A stretch of DNA of 64,000 nucleotides from BS750m-G57 sp964607575. GTDB taxonomy: Bacteria > Planctomycetota > Phycisphaerae > SM23-33. Numbering within the stretch: position 1 is the stretch's first letter; the number at the start of each line of letters is the position of its first letter. The stretch spans positions 45,961 through 109,960 of the forward strand of contig CAZSLS010000002.1 in assembly GCA_964607575.1 (NCBI GenBank), in the 5' to 3' direction. Made by a program: the position numbers and the translations under genes. Of this stretch, positions 35,431 through 43,610 are shown one piece after another. The notes beneath the pieces were generated by a model. The model did not search any database. It saw only the letters and a list, made by a program, of their open reading frames with translations, and was not told the DNA's origin.

Positions 35431-37275
35431 TTACTCCACGGTCACGCTTTTTGCGAGGTTGCGCGGTTTGTCTACGTTGCATCCCCTGGCCACCGCCGCA
35501 TGATACGCCAGCAACTGCAGCGGGATAACCGTCAGGAGCGGTTGGAGGGCTTCGGGGCACTCGGGGACGTACAGCACGTGGTCGCAGCATTTGTGGATCT
35601 GGTCGTCGCCTTCGGTGGCTATGGCGATTACCGAACCTTTGCGGGCCCTTACTTCCTCGATATTTCCGATGATCTTCTCGTAGGTGCTGCATCGTGTCGC
35701 GATGAATACAACGGGCATGCCCTCGTGGATCAGGGCGATCGGACCGTGTTTCATCTCGGCGGCGGGCAGGCCTTCGGCATGGATGTAGCTGATTTCCTTG
35801 AGCTTCAAGGCGCCTTCGAGGGCGATCGGGAAATTGTATCCGCGTCCCAGGAACAACCAGTTCTCGCGGTCGACGTATTTGGCGACCATGTCCTTGATCT
35901 CGTCGGACTGTTTGAGGACTTCGGTAATCTGATCGGGAATGGTCTGCAGCGCTTTGAGATAGCTCGCCATCAGCGGGACGGACATGAACCGACGCCGACC
36001 GAGATTAAGCGCCATGAGCGTTTCGACGACTATCTGGCAGGTGAAGGCCTTGGTCGACGCGACGCCGATTTCCGGACCGGCGTGGAGGTATATCCCCGCA
36101 TCGGTTTCGCGTGCGATTGTCGAGCCGACAGTGTTTACGATCCCGATAGTCAGCGCGCCTTTTTCGCGAGCCTCTCGAAGCGCCGCGAGCGTATCGGCCG
36201 TCTCGCCGGACTGGCTTATCGCGATCACCGTCGTGTCGGCGTCGATTATCGGGTTGCGATACCGGAACTCGCTGGCGTATTCGACTTCCGTGGGAATCCT
36301 GGCGAGATCCTCAAAGAGATATTCCCCCACCAGGCCCGCATAGGAAGCCGTTCCGCACGCGGTTAGTATTATCTTCCGCGTCTTCACCAACTCGCGCTCG
36401 ACATCTTTCAGCCCGCCAAGGATTATTCGCGTGTCCCGAATGTCAATCCGCCCGCTGATGCATGTTCGGATGCTCTCGGGCTGCTCGAATATCTCCTTGA
36501 GCATGAAGTGGTCGTATCCGCCCTTGGCGATCTCCTCGAGGGTCATCTCGATTTCGACAATTTCACTGGTGACCGGAACGTTGTCGAGCGTGAAGGTTCG
36601 CATGCTTTCGGAGGTGATGACGGCGACCTCGTTGTCGTGCAGGTAGACCACGTTGGCGGTATGCTCGATTATCGCCGACGCGTCCGAAGCGACAACGTAC
36701 TCGTCCTTACCCACTCCGACGATCAGCGGGCTGCCCTTGCGTGCGGCTACCAGTTTGTCCGGTTCGCCGGCGCACATTACGACCATTCCATACGTACCGG
36801 AGACTTCCTGCAGGGCGGCCAGCACCGCCTCTTCGAGAGTGTTGCATCCATCGTTGTAGAACTCGCCGATGAGTTGGACGAGCACTTCGGTGTCCGTCTC
36901 GGAGACAAAGGTGTGTCCTCGATCGATGAGAAACTGCTTGAGCGTGGCGTAGTTTTCGATGATCCCGTTATGGACCAGCGATATTTTGCCCGAATCGTCG
37001 CAGTGCGGGTGAGCGTTTACTTCATTGGGCTCCCCGTGAGTCGCCCATCGCGTGTGGGCTATTCCCGCCCGAGCCGACTGCATCCGTGGATCTGCAATGG
37101 CTTGAGCCTCGACCGCGGCGACCCGCCCGGGGGCCTTGTGGATGCGCAGTTCGCCATCGTGCCAGACGCACAGACCGGCTGAATCATATCCACGATACTC
37201 CAGGCGTCTAAGCCCTTCGATCAACACCTCGCAAGCCTTGTCGCCATTACCAATATACCCGACTATTCCGCACAT
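35431..37275 (-). CDS. glmS: Glutamine--fructose-6-phosphate aminotransferase (isomerizing)
   Basis: A 614-residue enzyme making glucosamine-6-phosphate from fructose-6-phosphate and glutamine, the first step to UDP-GlcNAc. The start is the ATG at 37275, so the mature N-terminus is the catalytic Cys2 of MCGIVGYIG; an upstream in-frame extension would block it. The class II amidotransferase domain (1-230) has HTRWATHGEPNEVNAHPH and HNGIIENY. Two SIS domains follow (TACGTASYAGLV, ISQSGETADTLAAL, RGYNFPIALEGALKLKEISY, AEGLPAAEMKHGPIALI) and the C-terminus is LAKSVTVE. The length matches the family (about 610). No glmS ribozyme is recognisable upstream. Confidence 0.97.
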   Translation of the reverse strand: MCGIVGYIGNGDKACEVLIEGLRRLEYRGYDSAGLCVWHDGELRIHKAPGRVAAVEAQAIADPRMQSARAGIAHTRWATHGEPNEVNAHPHCDDSGKISLVHNGIIENYATLKQFLIDRGHTFVSETDTEVLVQLIGEFYNDGCNTLEEAVLAALQEVSGTYGMVVMCAGEPDKLVAARKGSPLIVGVGKDEYVVASDASAIIEHTANVVYLHDNEVAVITSESMRTFTLDNVPVTSEIVEIEMTLEEIAKGGYDHFMLKEIFEQPESIRTCISGRIDIRDTRIILGGLKDVERELVKTRKIILTACGTASYAGLVGEYLFEDLARIPTEVEYASEFRYRNPIIDADTTVIAISQSGETADTLAALREAREKGALTIGIVNTVGSTIARETDAGIYLHAGPEIGVASTKAFTCQIVVETLMALNLGRRRFMSVPLMASYLKALQTIPDQITEVLKQSDEIKDMVAKYVDRENWLFLGRGYNFPIALEGALKLKEISYIHAEGLPAAEMKHGPIALIHEGMPVVFIATRCSTYEKIIGNIEEVRARKGSVIAIATEGDDQIHKCCDHVLYVPECPEALQPLLTVIPLQLLAYHAAVARGCNVDKPRNLAKSVTVE

Positions 37276-37359
37276 ATGTTTCTGTTCCTGAGTGTCAGCT
37301 ATGCTTGCATTATCGGCCCGAAAGACCGTTGACATTCGTTTGAATTTACATCGCGCAAC

Positions 37360-38250
37360 TCACCGCGTCCCAGCGGCGGTGTAGACGATCTTGACCGCAA
37401 GCATCGCCGCGACGCCCAGCACCAGCAGGGCGAAATACCTGCGGACTTTTCTCGCGTGCAACCGATTGCACAACCACGAACCGAACTGCACGCCGATTGC
37501 GCTACCGGTAAGTATGCTCAGGGATATCCACAGGCTCACCTGGTCCTTGAACCCGTACCTCACCACCGCAACGGCCGTCGAGCAGAGCACCACGCCCAGG
37601 GACGTTCCGACCGCCTGGTGAACGGACATGCCCACAACCATCACCAGCAGAGGCATGAACAGCACTCCGCCACCAACGCCCATCAGGCCGACCAGCACGC
37701 CCACGCCCAGGCCCATGCCGATGATCCCGGGCAGGCTGACATGCATGATGCCGGCACGGGGCAGGTCGACGTACGGGCCTATCGGCAGGCGCTGCAACGG
37801 GCTCTTACCGTGGGTGGTCTCTTTGGGCCCCCTCCAGACCAACCACGCAGCGACGAGCATCAGCGCGACAAACAGGCACCTCATCAACTGCCTGAAACCG
37901 TCGCCCGCCAGTTCGTAAAGCCACTGGTGCATTTCCGCCCCGAGCAGCGCGCCGGGCACGCTGCCCAACGCCAGCAGTATCACGGTCCGGGGCTCTACGT
38001 TGCCCAACCTCCCGTGCCTCGCCGTGCCGGCGGCGCTCGTGCCGACCGACGCGGCAAGGTTGCTACCGACGGAAATCGTAAAATTGAACCCGAACAGCGA
38101 TTCGAGTATCGGGACAGTCAGGAACCCCCCGCCAACGCCGAACAGACCGGCCAGGGTCCCGATGCACAGCCCGACGGCGAGAAGACACCCGATCAGCATC
38201 GCCGGATTGGCGAAGTAGCTTCCGCTCAGCAGTTCGTCCAGTGCAATCAT
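37360..38250 (-). CDS. TauE/SafE family sulfite/anion permease
   Basis: A 296-residue inner-membrane protein with about eight hydrophobic helices. The two family half-repeats are clear: GTLAGLFGVGGGFLTVPIL near the N-terminus and VGLMGVGGGVLFMPLLVMV in the second half. TauE/SafE proteins export sulfite, sulfoacetate or related anions. The ATG at 38250 overlaps the stop of a 47-codon membrane gene (ATGA), and the sulfate-activation genes lie just upstream on the same strand. A role in moving sulfur oxyanions in this cluster is therefore plausible. glmS follows 84 bp later. Confidence 0.9.
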   Translation of the reverse strand: MIALDELLSGSYFANPAMLIGCLLAVGLCIGTLAGLFGVGGGFLTVPILESLFGFNFTISVGSNLAASVGTSAAGTARHGRLGNVEPRTVILLALGSVPGALLGAEMHQWLYELAGDGFRQLMRCLFVALMLVAAWLVWRGPKETTHGKSPLQRLPIGPYVDLPRAGIMHVSLPGIIGMGLGVGVLVGLMGVGGGVLFMPLLVMVVGMSVHQAVGTSLGVVLCSTAVAVVRYGFKDQVSLWISLSILTGSAIGVQFGSWLCNRLHARKVRRYFALLVLGVAAMLAVKIVYTAAGTR

Positions 38251-38390
38251 GATGCATCGCCCTCGACACTGTCGCCTGTCGGGCCGCGGCGGGCGGGGCG
38301 GTTGCGGAGGATCTCGAAAACAAAGTTGATCGACAACCCCCATGCAAGAGGGATAACAACCAACAGGATTACTTCAAGAATCTTCGGCAT
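38247..38390 (-). CDS. Small single-helix membrane protein coupled to the TauE/SafE permease
   Basis: A short gene of 47 residues. It starts with MPKILEVILLVVIPLAWGLS and continues with FVFEILRNRPARRG, giving one N-terminal membrane helix, then a basic, cytoplasm-facing stretch and an acidic tail. The TGA overlaps the ATG of the permease by four bases (ATGA), the classic sign of translational coupling. It begins 50 bp after the cysNC stop. I see no strong ribosome site before its ATG. It may be an accessory subunit of the permease; I know of no named family. Confidence 0.6.
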   Translation of the reverse strand: MPKILEVILLVVIPLAWGLSINFVFEILRNRPARRGPTGDSVEGDAS

Positions 38391-38439
38391 GGCGGTACAC
38401 TACTGTAACAAATCGACCGGACCGGACTCTGTCTGATTC

Positions 38440-40353
38440 TCAGCCGATTATACCTTTCGCTCGGAGCAGTGCGATAATTCGTTCGGTGCTCTCTTCAAGG
38501 TCGATTTCGTGTGTTGGAATTGTCAGGTCAGCGGTCCGGGGCGTTTCGTAAGGCGCCGTCACGCCGGAAAACTCGCTGATCTCGCCGCTGTCGGCCAGTT
38601 CGTACAACTCAGCGTCTCGTTGTCGGCAGGCGTCGACCGGGGCGGAGAGATATACCTCCATGTAGCGGTCGGGACCGAGTATTTCGCGGGTCTGGTCACG
38701 GCTTGTCTGGTACGGCGAAACGAACGCACAAATACAGATCATTCCCGCGTCGTTGAGCAGGCGCGCGACTTCGGCGGACCGGCGGAGGTTTTCGTTGCGG
38801 TCATCGGCGCTGAAACCGAGGTCCTTGCTGAACCCCAGGCGCGCATTCTCGCCGTCGAGGACCGAGCAATTACAGCCCGCGGCGAACAGTTTGCGTTCCA
38901 GTTCGTATGCGATGGTGCTCTTGCCCGATCTCGGAAGCCCGGTCAGCCAAATCGTCGCAGGCCTGTGTCCCATGCGCTCGGTCCGCGACTCCTGGGGTAT
39001 CCCGCTGGCGTGAGAGTGGACGTGCCCGCTCTTGCTGGTGCGAATTTGCTTTTCGGGCGATACGGTAAGTTTGTTCGGATCGCGGTCGAGGATCATACCG
39101 GCGCCTACCGTGGAGTTGGTCAGGCGGTCGATTACGATAAACGATCCGGTCTCGCGGTTGCGGGTGTAGGGATCGTATGTAATCGGGCGGGTAAGCGACA
39201 CGACACACCGTCCGATCTCGTTGAGGGCGAGGCTGTCGGCCTGGGACCGGTGCAGTGTGTTGACGTCCACCCGGAATCTCAGGTTGGAAATCTGACCGGG
39301 CACCATTTGCGTTGAATGTTTGATCAGGTACTGCTTGCCCGGTTGCATCGGTTCTTCGGACATCCAGACGATCATGGAGTCAAGCTCCCGATCGACCCTC
39401 GGGACGTTGTTGACGTGTACGATGGTGTCGCCGCGGCTGACGTCGATATCGTCTTCCAGCGTCACCCCGATCGCCAGAGGCGGGAACGCTTCGTCGAGGT
39501 CGCCGTCGGGCCCGAAGACGGTCTTGATACGGCTTCGCATACCGGCGGGCAGGACCATGACATCGTCGCCCGGCTTGATCGTGCCCGAGGCGACCGTTCC
39601 CAGGTAGCCCCTGAACGTCCTGTCCGGGCGGAGAACGTACTGCACGGGAAGACGCAGATCGATCAGGTTTCGATCGGAAGCGATATGGACGGTCTCGAGA
39701 TGATTCAGCAGCGCACTGCCCTTGTACCAGCCCATCGCATCGCTGCGCTCGACCACATTGTCGCCTTCCAGGGCGCTTACGGGTATGAACGTCAGATCGT
39801 GGACTTCGAGCTTTGCGGCAAACTCGGTGAACTCCCTGCAGATCGACTCGTAGACTTCGCGGGAGTAGTCGACGAGATCCATCTTGTTAATCGCCACCAC
39901 GACATGCGGGATACCCAGAAGCGCAGCGATAAACGCATGTCGTTTGGACTGCGTGACGACCCCGCTCTTGGCGTCGATGAGTATGATCACCAAGCTGGCG
40001 GTCGATGCTCCGGTGGCCATATTGCGGGTGTACTGCTCGTGCCCCGGGGTGTCGGCGATGATGAACTTCCGGCGAGGTGTCGAGAAGTATCTATATGCCA
40101 CATCGATAGTTATGCCCTGCTCGCGTTCGGCCCGCAGACCGTCGGTGACTAAGGCGAGGTCCAAATCGCCACCGGTGGAGCCCACGCGGGCCGACGCCTC
40201 GACAACCGAAGACAACTGGTCCTCGTATATACCCTTGGATTCGTACAGAAGGCGCCCGATCAGCGTGCTCTTGCCATCGTCGACGCTGCCGGCGGTTACG
40301 AACCGCAGCAGGTCCTTGCTCTCGTCTTCCTGTAGTGTCTTTATCGCGTCCAC
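38440..40353 (-). CDS. cysNC: Bifunctional sulfate adenylyltransferase large subunit / APS kinase (CysN-CysC fusion)
   Basis: A 637-residue fusion that activates sulfate: CysN is the GTPase subunit of ATP sulfurylase and CysC phosphorylates APS to PAPS. The GTP start is GTG 40353, whose G is the last base of the cysD stop; AAAGGAGG lies upstream. A longer frame upstream overlaps cysD and is not real. CysN (1-425) has GSVDDGKSTLIGRLLY, DTPGHEQYTRNM and INKMDLVD. CysC (about 455-637) has LTGLPRSGKSTIAYELE and FVSPYQTSRDQ. Its APS-binding block reads DGENARLGFS rather than the DGDNVRYGLN of the separate CysC at 41307-41912, so the two kinase domains are not equivalent. Confidence 0.95.
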   Translation of the reverse strand: MDAIKTLQEDESKDLLRFVTAGSVDDGKSTLIGRLLYESKGIYEDQLSSVVEASARVGSTGGDLDLALVTDGLRAEREQGITIDVAYRYFSTPRRKFIIADTPGHEQYTRNMATGASTASLVIILIDAKSGVVTQSKRHAFIAALLGIPHVVVAINKMDLVDYSREVYESICREFTEFAAKLEVHDLTFIPVSALEGDNVVERSDAMGWYKGSALLNHLETVHIASDRNLIDLRLPVQYVLRPDRTFRGYLGTVASGTIKPGDDVMVLPAGMRSRIKTVFGPDGDLDEAFPPLAIGVTLEDDIDVSRGDTIVHVNNVPRVDRELDSMIVWMSEEPMQPGKQYLIKHSTQMVPGQISNLRFRVDVNTLHRSQADSLALNEIGRCVVSLTRPITYDPYTRNRETGSFIVIDRLTNSTVGAGMILDRDPNKLTVSPEKQIRTSKSGHVHSHASGIPQESRTERMGHRPATIWLTGLPRSGKSTIAYELERKLFAAGCNCSVLDGENARLGFSKDLGFSADDRNENLRRSAEVARLLNDAGMICICAFVSPYQTSRDQTREILGPDRYMEVYLSAPVDACRQRDAELYELADSGEISEFSGVTAPYETPRTADLTIPTHEIDLEESTERIIALLRAKGIIG

Positions 40354-41258
40354 TAGAAGTACCCCTCCTTTTTCTTCTCTTCCATTGAGCCTTCCCGGTC
40401 CTGGTCGACGGCCCGATTCTCCCGCTCGGAGTTTCTTGCTATCGTGGTTTCGGCGATGATCTCCTCGATCGTTGTGGCGGTAGACTCCACCGCCCCGCTG
40501 CACAACTGGCAGCCAAGCGTTCTGAAGCGGACTGTCATTTCGACGACTTCCTCGCCCTCGGCGGGCTTGTTGAGATCGCCGGCGAGAAGGAGCATCCCGT
40601 CCCGCTTGATCACCGGATGGGTCCTGGCGAAGTACAATGGCACGATCGGTATATCTTCGACGTGTATGTAATGCCACACATCCAACTCCGTCCAGTTCGA
40701 CAGCGGGAATACCCTGAACGACTCGCCCTTGGCGTGACGCGTGTTGTAGAGGCTCCACAACTCGGGACGCTGGTTCTTGGGGTCCCACTGCATGAACTCG
40801 TCGCGGAACGAGAATATCCGCTCCTTGGCGCGCGATTTCTCTTCGTCGCGGCGCGCCCCCCCGAATGCCGCGTCGAACCCGCCGTCCTGAAGCGCTTTGA
40901 CTACCGCCTCGCGCTTGAGAATGTCGGCGCACATCGTACACGTCCAGTTCTCGACCGGACCTATCCGGTCCAACGCTTCCCGGTTAATGTGAACTATCAG
41001 TTCGGCGCCGATGTCGCGGGCAAACTTGTCGCGAAACTCGATCATCTCGCGGAACTTGAATGTCGTATCCACGTGAAGCAATGGGAACGGAAGTCCTCCG
41101 GGTGCGAAGGCCTTGCGGGCAAGGCGAACCATCACCGAGGAATCCTTGCCCATCGAATACAGCATCACCGGGCGATCGCACTCGGCGACCACCTCGCGGA
41201 TGATGTGGATGCTCTCGGCCTCCAACTGCTTCAAATGCGTTAAATTATATGAACTCAC
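40353..41258 (-). CDS. cysD: Sulfate adenylyltransferase subunit 2
   Basis: A 301-residue cytoplasmic enzyme that forms adenosine 5'-phosphosulfate from ATP and sulfate, paired with CysN. It starts at GTG 41258, with CAGGAG 6 nt upstream. The PP-loop ATP pyrophosphatase motif is YSMGKDSSVM (about 34-43). Other family blocks are LLHVDTTFKFREMIEFRD, FGGARRDEEKSRAKERIFS, RVFPLSNWTELDVWHYI and FRTLGCQLCSGAVES. Length matches CysD (about 300). It overlaps cysNC by one base, guaranteeing co-translation of the two subunits. Confidence 0.97.
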   Translation of the reverse strand: MSSYNLTHLKQLEAESIHIIREVVAECDRPVMLYSMGKDSSVMVRLARKAFAPGGLPFPLLHVDTTFKFREMIEFRDKFARDIGAELIVHINREALDRIGPVENWTCTMCADILKREAVVKALQDGGFDAAFGGARRDEEKSRAKERIFSFRDEFMQWDPKNQRPELWSLYNTRHAKGESFRVFPLSNWTELDVWHYIHVEDIPIVPLYFARTHPVIKRDGMLLLAGDLNKPAEGEEVVEMTVRFRTLGCQLCSGAVESTATTIEEIIAETTIARNSERENRAVDQDREGSMEEKKKEGYF

Positions 41259-41306
41259 GTCTTGCTCCTGCCGAGGGCGGGGCGCCCGCGCGGTGTTTGT
41301 CTTATC

Positions 41307-41912
41307 TCACTGGCCCGAGAGGAATCGCTTCTCGTCCAGGTACTCCATAATCTTCCCAGCCGCATCGGTCGGCGTTGCCTGGGCGCTGGTAATCCTGATT
41401 TCAGGATGCTCCGGTTGTTCGTAAGGCGCGTCAATACCGGTAAAGTCGGCGATCTCGCCGGCACGCGCCCGCTTGTAGAGACCCTTGGGATCTCGCCTTT
41501 CACACTCGTCAAGAGGTACATCGATGTACGTCTCGATGAACCGCTCGGGACCAACGATCCGGCGGGCATGCCCGCGCCCGGTCCGGTACGGCGAGATAAA
41601 CGCCGCTATAGTAATAATACCCGCGTCGGCGAAGAGTCGCGCCAATTCGCTGATTCGGCGTATATTTTCTTCGCGGTCTGCAGGGGAGAACCCCAGATCC
41701 GAGTTAAGCCCGTAGCGGACATTGTCGCCGTCGAGAACGTACGCCAGATGCCCCAACCCTACAAGCCGCGACTCCAGGCTCCGTGCGATAGTACTCTTGC
41801 CCGAACCGCTCAAACCGGTCAACCAGACCACGCATCCGCGCTGGTCGAGAAGCGCGCCGCGGTCTTCGGGCCTGACTTCCCCTCCATGCCATGTTATGTT
41901 CGTCGATTTCAT
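41307..41912 (-). CDS. cysC: Adenylyl-sulfate kinase (stand-alone)
   Basis: A 201-residue APS kinase that makes PAPS. I chose the ATG at 41912, which gives MKSTNITWHGGEV, the normal CysC N-terminus. Motifs are the P-loop WLTGLSGSGKSTIARSLE, the APS-binding DGDNVRYGLNSDLGFS, the FISPYRTGR segment with the conserved Ser, and YKRARAGEIADFTGIDAPYE. It is the first gene of the cysC-cysD-cysNC transcript, 48 bp before cysD. Because cysNC also carries a kinase domain, the cluster encodes this activity twice. Confidence 0.95.
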   Translation of the reverse strand: MKSTNITWHGGEVRPEDRGALLDQRGCVVWLTGLSGSGKSTIARSLESRLVGLGHLAYVLDGDNVRYGLNSDLGFSPADREENIRRISELARLFADAGIITIAAFISPYRTGRGHARRIVGPERFIETYIDVPLDECERRDPKGLYKRARAGEIADFTGIDAPYEQPEHPEIRITSAQATPTDAAGKIMEYLDEKRFLSGQ

Positions 41913-42062
41913 TTTTCTGTCAGTTCCACTGTGAAGTACCGGATATCGGTCGACCGCCTCCCCGTCTTGCACAATCCCGAGCGTTGCGGTAGTATAATAG
42001 GAGATTACCGCCGGAGTCAAGCAAATGACCGGCCACTCCGCAATAACAAGGAAACCTCGCCC

Positions 42063-42857
42063 GTGGATCAACAACTTCTCAACGCGTTCCTCGATAAGGT
42101 CCGTCCGCTTGCGCAGGCGGCGGGAAGAGCCATTCTACAGATCGCCGGCGAAGATATCGGCGTTACGGAGAAGTCCGACGGATCGCCGCTCACGCGCGCC
42201 GACATGGCGGCTCATCGGACAATCCAGGACGGTTTGAGCAAGCTCGAGCCCGTATTCCCGATACTCTCGGAAGAAGGCGACCTCGATAACCTCCAGGAAC
42301 ATAAATGGGGGACCTACTGGTGCGTGGATCCGCTCGACGGGACCAAGGAGTTCGTCAAAGGCCTGGCGGACTACACCGTAAACATCGCTCTGGTCATCGA
42401 CAGCAAACCCGTCCTCGGCGCGATCGACATACCCGCGGTCGGCGTGACTTACACCGCGGCGAGGGGACTGGGCGCCTGGAAATACCAACGCGACGCACCG
42501 CCGGAGCAGATCGCCCCCAGCACGCGGACCAAACCGGAATCGGCCGTCGTCAGCCGCTCCCACCTCGACGACGAAACCAGGCAGTTCCTCGAGGCGCTCG
42601 GAATCACCAACGTAATACCCCACGGTAGTTCGCTGAAGATATGCGCAGTGGCCGACGGAACCGCGGATATCTATCCGCGATTCGGACCGACGTGCCTGTG
42701 GGACACCGCCGCCGGGGCCGCAATAGCCATCGAAGCGGGATGCAAAGTAGTTGACCTCGCCGGCGATGATCTGGTGTACGACCCCGGGCAAAACATCAAA
42801 CACGCCGGATTCATAGTCTCCCCGGAAGGGGTCCAACTGCCCGTCGCGAGGGAATAA
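42063..42857 (+). CDS. cysQ: 3'(2'),5'-bisphosphate nucleotidase
   Basis: A 264-residue Mg-dependent, lithium-sensitive-type phosphatase of the inositol monophosphatase superfamily. It turns 3'-phosphoadenosine 5'-phosphate back to AMP and so removes the by-product of PAPS use. It starts at GTG 42063, with AAGGA 9 nt upstream. Metal-site motifs are LSEEGD, WCVDPLDGTKEFVKG and LWDTAAGAAIA. GSSLKICAVADGTADIYPRF is also typical of CysQ. It is divergent from cysC, with a TATAAT at 41993-41998 between them. Together the genes cover making and recycling of activated sulfate, though no PAPS reductase or sulfotransferase is in the window. Confidence 0.95.
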   Translation: MDQQLLNAFLDKVRPLAQAAGRAILQIAGEDIGVTEKSDGSPLTRADMAAHRTIQDGLSKLEPVFPILSEEGDLDNLQEHKWGTYWCVDPLDGTKEFVKGLADYTVNIALVIDSKPVLGAIDIPAVGVTYTAARGLGAWKYQRDAPPEQIAPSTRTKPESAVVSRSHLDDETRQFLEALGITNVIPHGSSLKICAVADGTADIYPRFGPTCLWDTAAGAAIAIEAGCKVVDLAGDDLVYDPGQNIKHAGFIVSPEGVQLPVARE

Positions 42858-42988
42858 CGACGACGGTTCAAGCCCGCCGCGGTCCACCTCCTGTCATTAA
42901 TGCGCCACAGAAACCATAAACACGTTATACTGATAGCGGCGTTCGAGACAGAATATCCGGTAGAGTTGTCGGGATCGGGAGAAAGACT

Positions 42989-43600
42989 ATGCGCAACATG
43001 TGGAGTCTTATGGCGGCGGCGGTCATCTGTGCGGGCCTGCAGGCGGGATGTGGAGGCGGAGAGGAAGAAGCCCCACCCCCACCCTCCGGACCAAAAGGGG
43101 TCGCCCTGACCATGTTGAAAGCGATCGCCGCGGGAGATGGGGATGTGGTGGTGGCATGTTATGACTGTTCCATCGAAGACAAAGAGTACATGATCAAGAC
43201 GATGTCCTTTCGCCGGTCGCTCATGAATCTGGGCAACGCCGGAGCCAAGGCATACGGCTCGGAGGCCTGGGGAGCAGCCACAGAGAAAGCCGGCATGAAC
43301 GCACTTGTACCCGACATGACCAATACCGAAAAGAACATGCAATGCACGATCACCGGCGACAAAGCCGTCTGCACCCTGAAAGGATTCGGCGGTACGTTGA
43401 ATCTGGCCAGGAGAGGCGGTAAATGGCTGATCGTCCCGAAACGGAGCCAATTCCCCCCGCTGCATATGCGGGGCGATATACTCAAGTCAGTACTCAAAAC
43501 AAGATCCGCCATCGACGCGGTCACATCCAATATCAGCGATGGAGCCGTTTCGGTTGACGAGGCCTGCGCCGAGGTTAAGAAAATCTTGAACATCCCGTAG
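42989..43600 (+). CDS. Hypothetical lipoprotein
   Basis: A 203-residue protein with a lipoprotein signal, MWSLMAAAVICAGLQAGCGG (lipobox LQAGC, Cys near 21), followed by an acidic/proline-rich linker EEEAPPPP. The rest could be an NTF2-like or DUF4878-type small alpha+beta domain (KGVALTMLKAIAAGDGDVVV, ITGDKAVCTLKGFGGTLNLA), but this is a weak guess. GGGAG lies upstream of the ATG. It converges with the sulfatase gene at 43611. I do not recognise a specific family. Confidence 0.7.
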   Translation: MRNMWSLMAAAVICAGLQAGCGGGEEEAPPPPSGPKGVALTMLKAIAAGDGDVVVACYDCSIEDKEYMIKTMSFRRSLMNLGNAGAKAYGSEAWGAATEKAGMNALVPDMTNTEKNMQCTITGDKAVCTLKGFGGTLNLARRGGKWLIVPKRSQFPPLHMRGDILKSVLKTRSAIDAVTSNISDGAVSVDEACAEVKKILNIP

Positions 43601-43610
43601 CGGCGGTCAT

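Noticed and set aside
37276..37359. glmS ribozyme upstream of glmS
   Set aside because: The 84-bp spacer is too short and shows no recognisable pseudoknot core; the ribozyme is mainly a Firmicutes feature.
40354..40941. Upstream extension of cysNC
   Set aside because: It lies inside cysD in a different frame; the GTG at 40353, coupled to the cysD stop and preceded by AAAGGAGG, is the real start.
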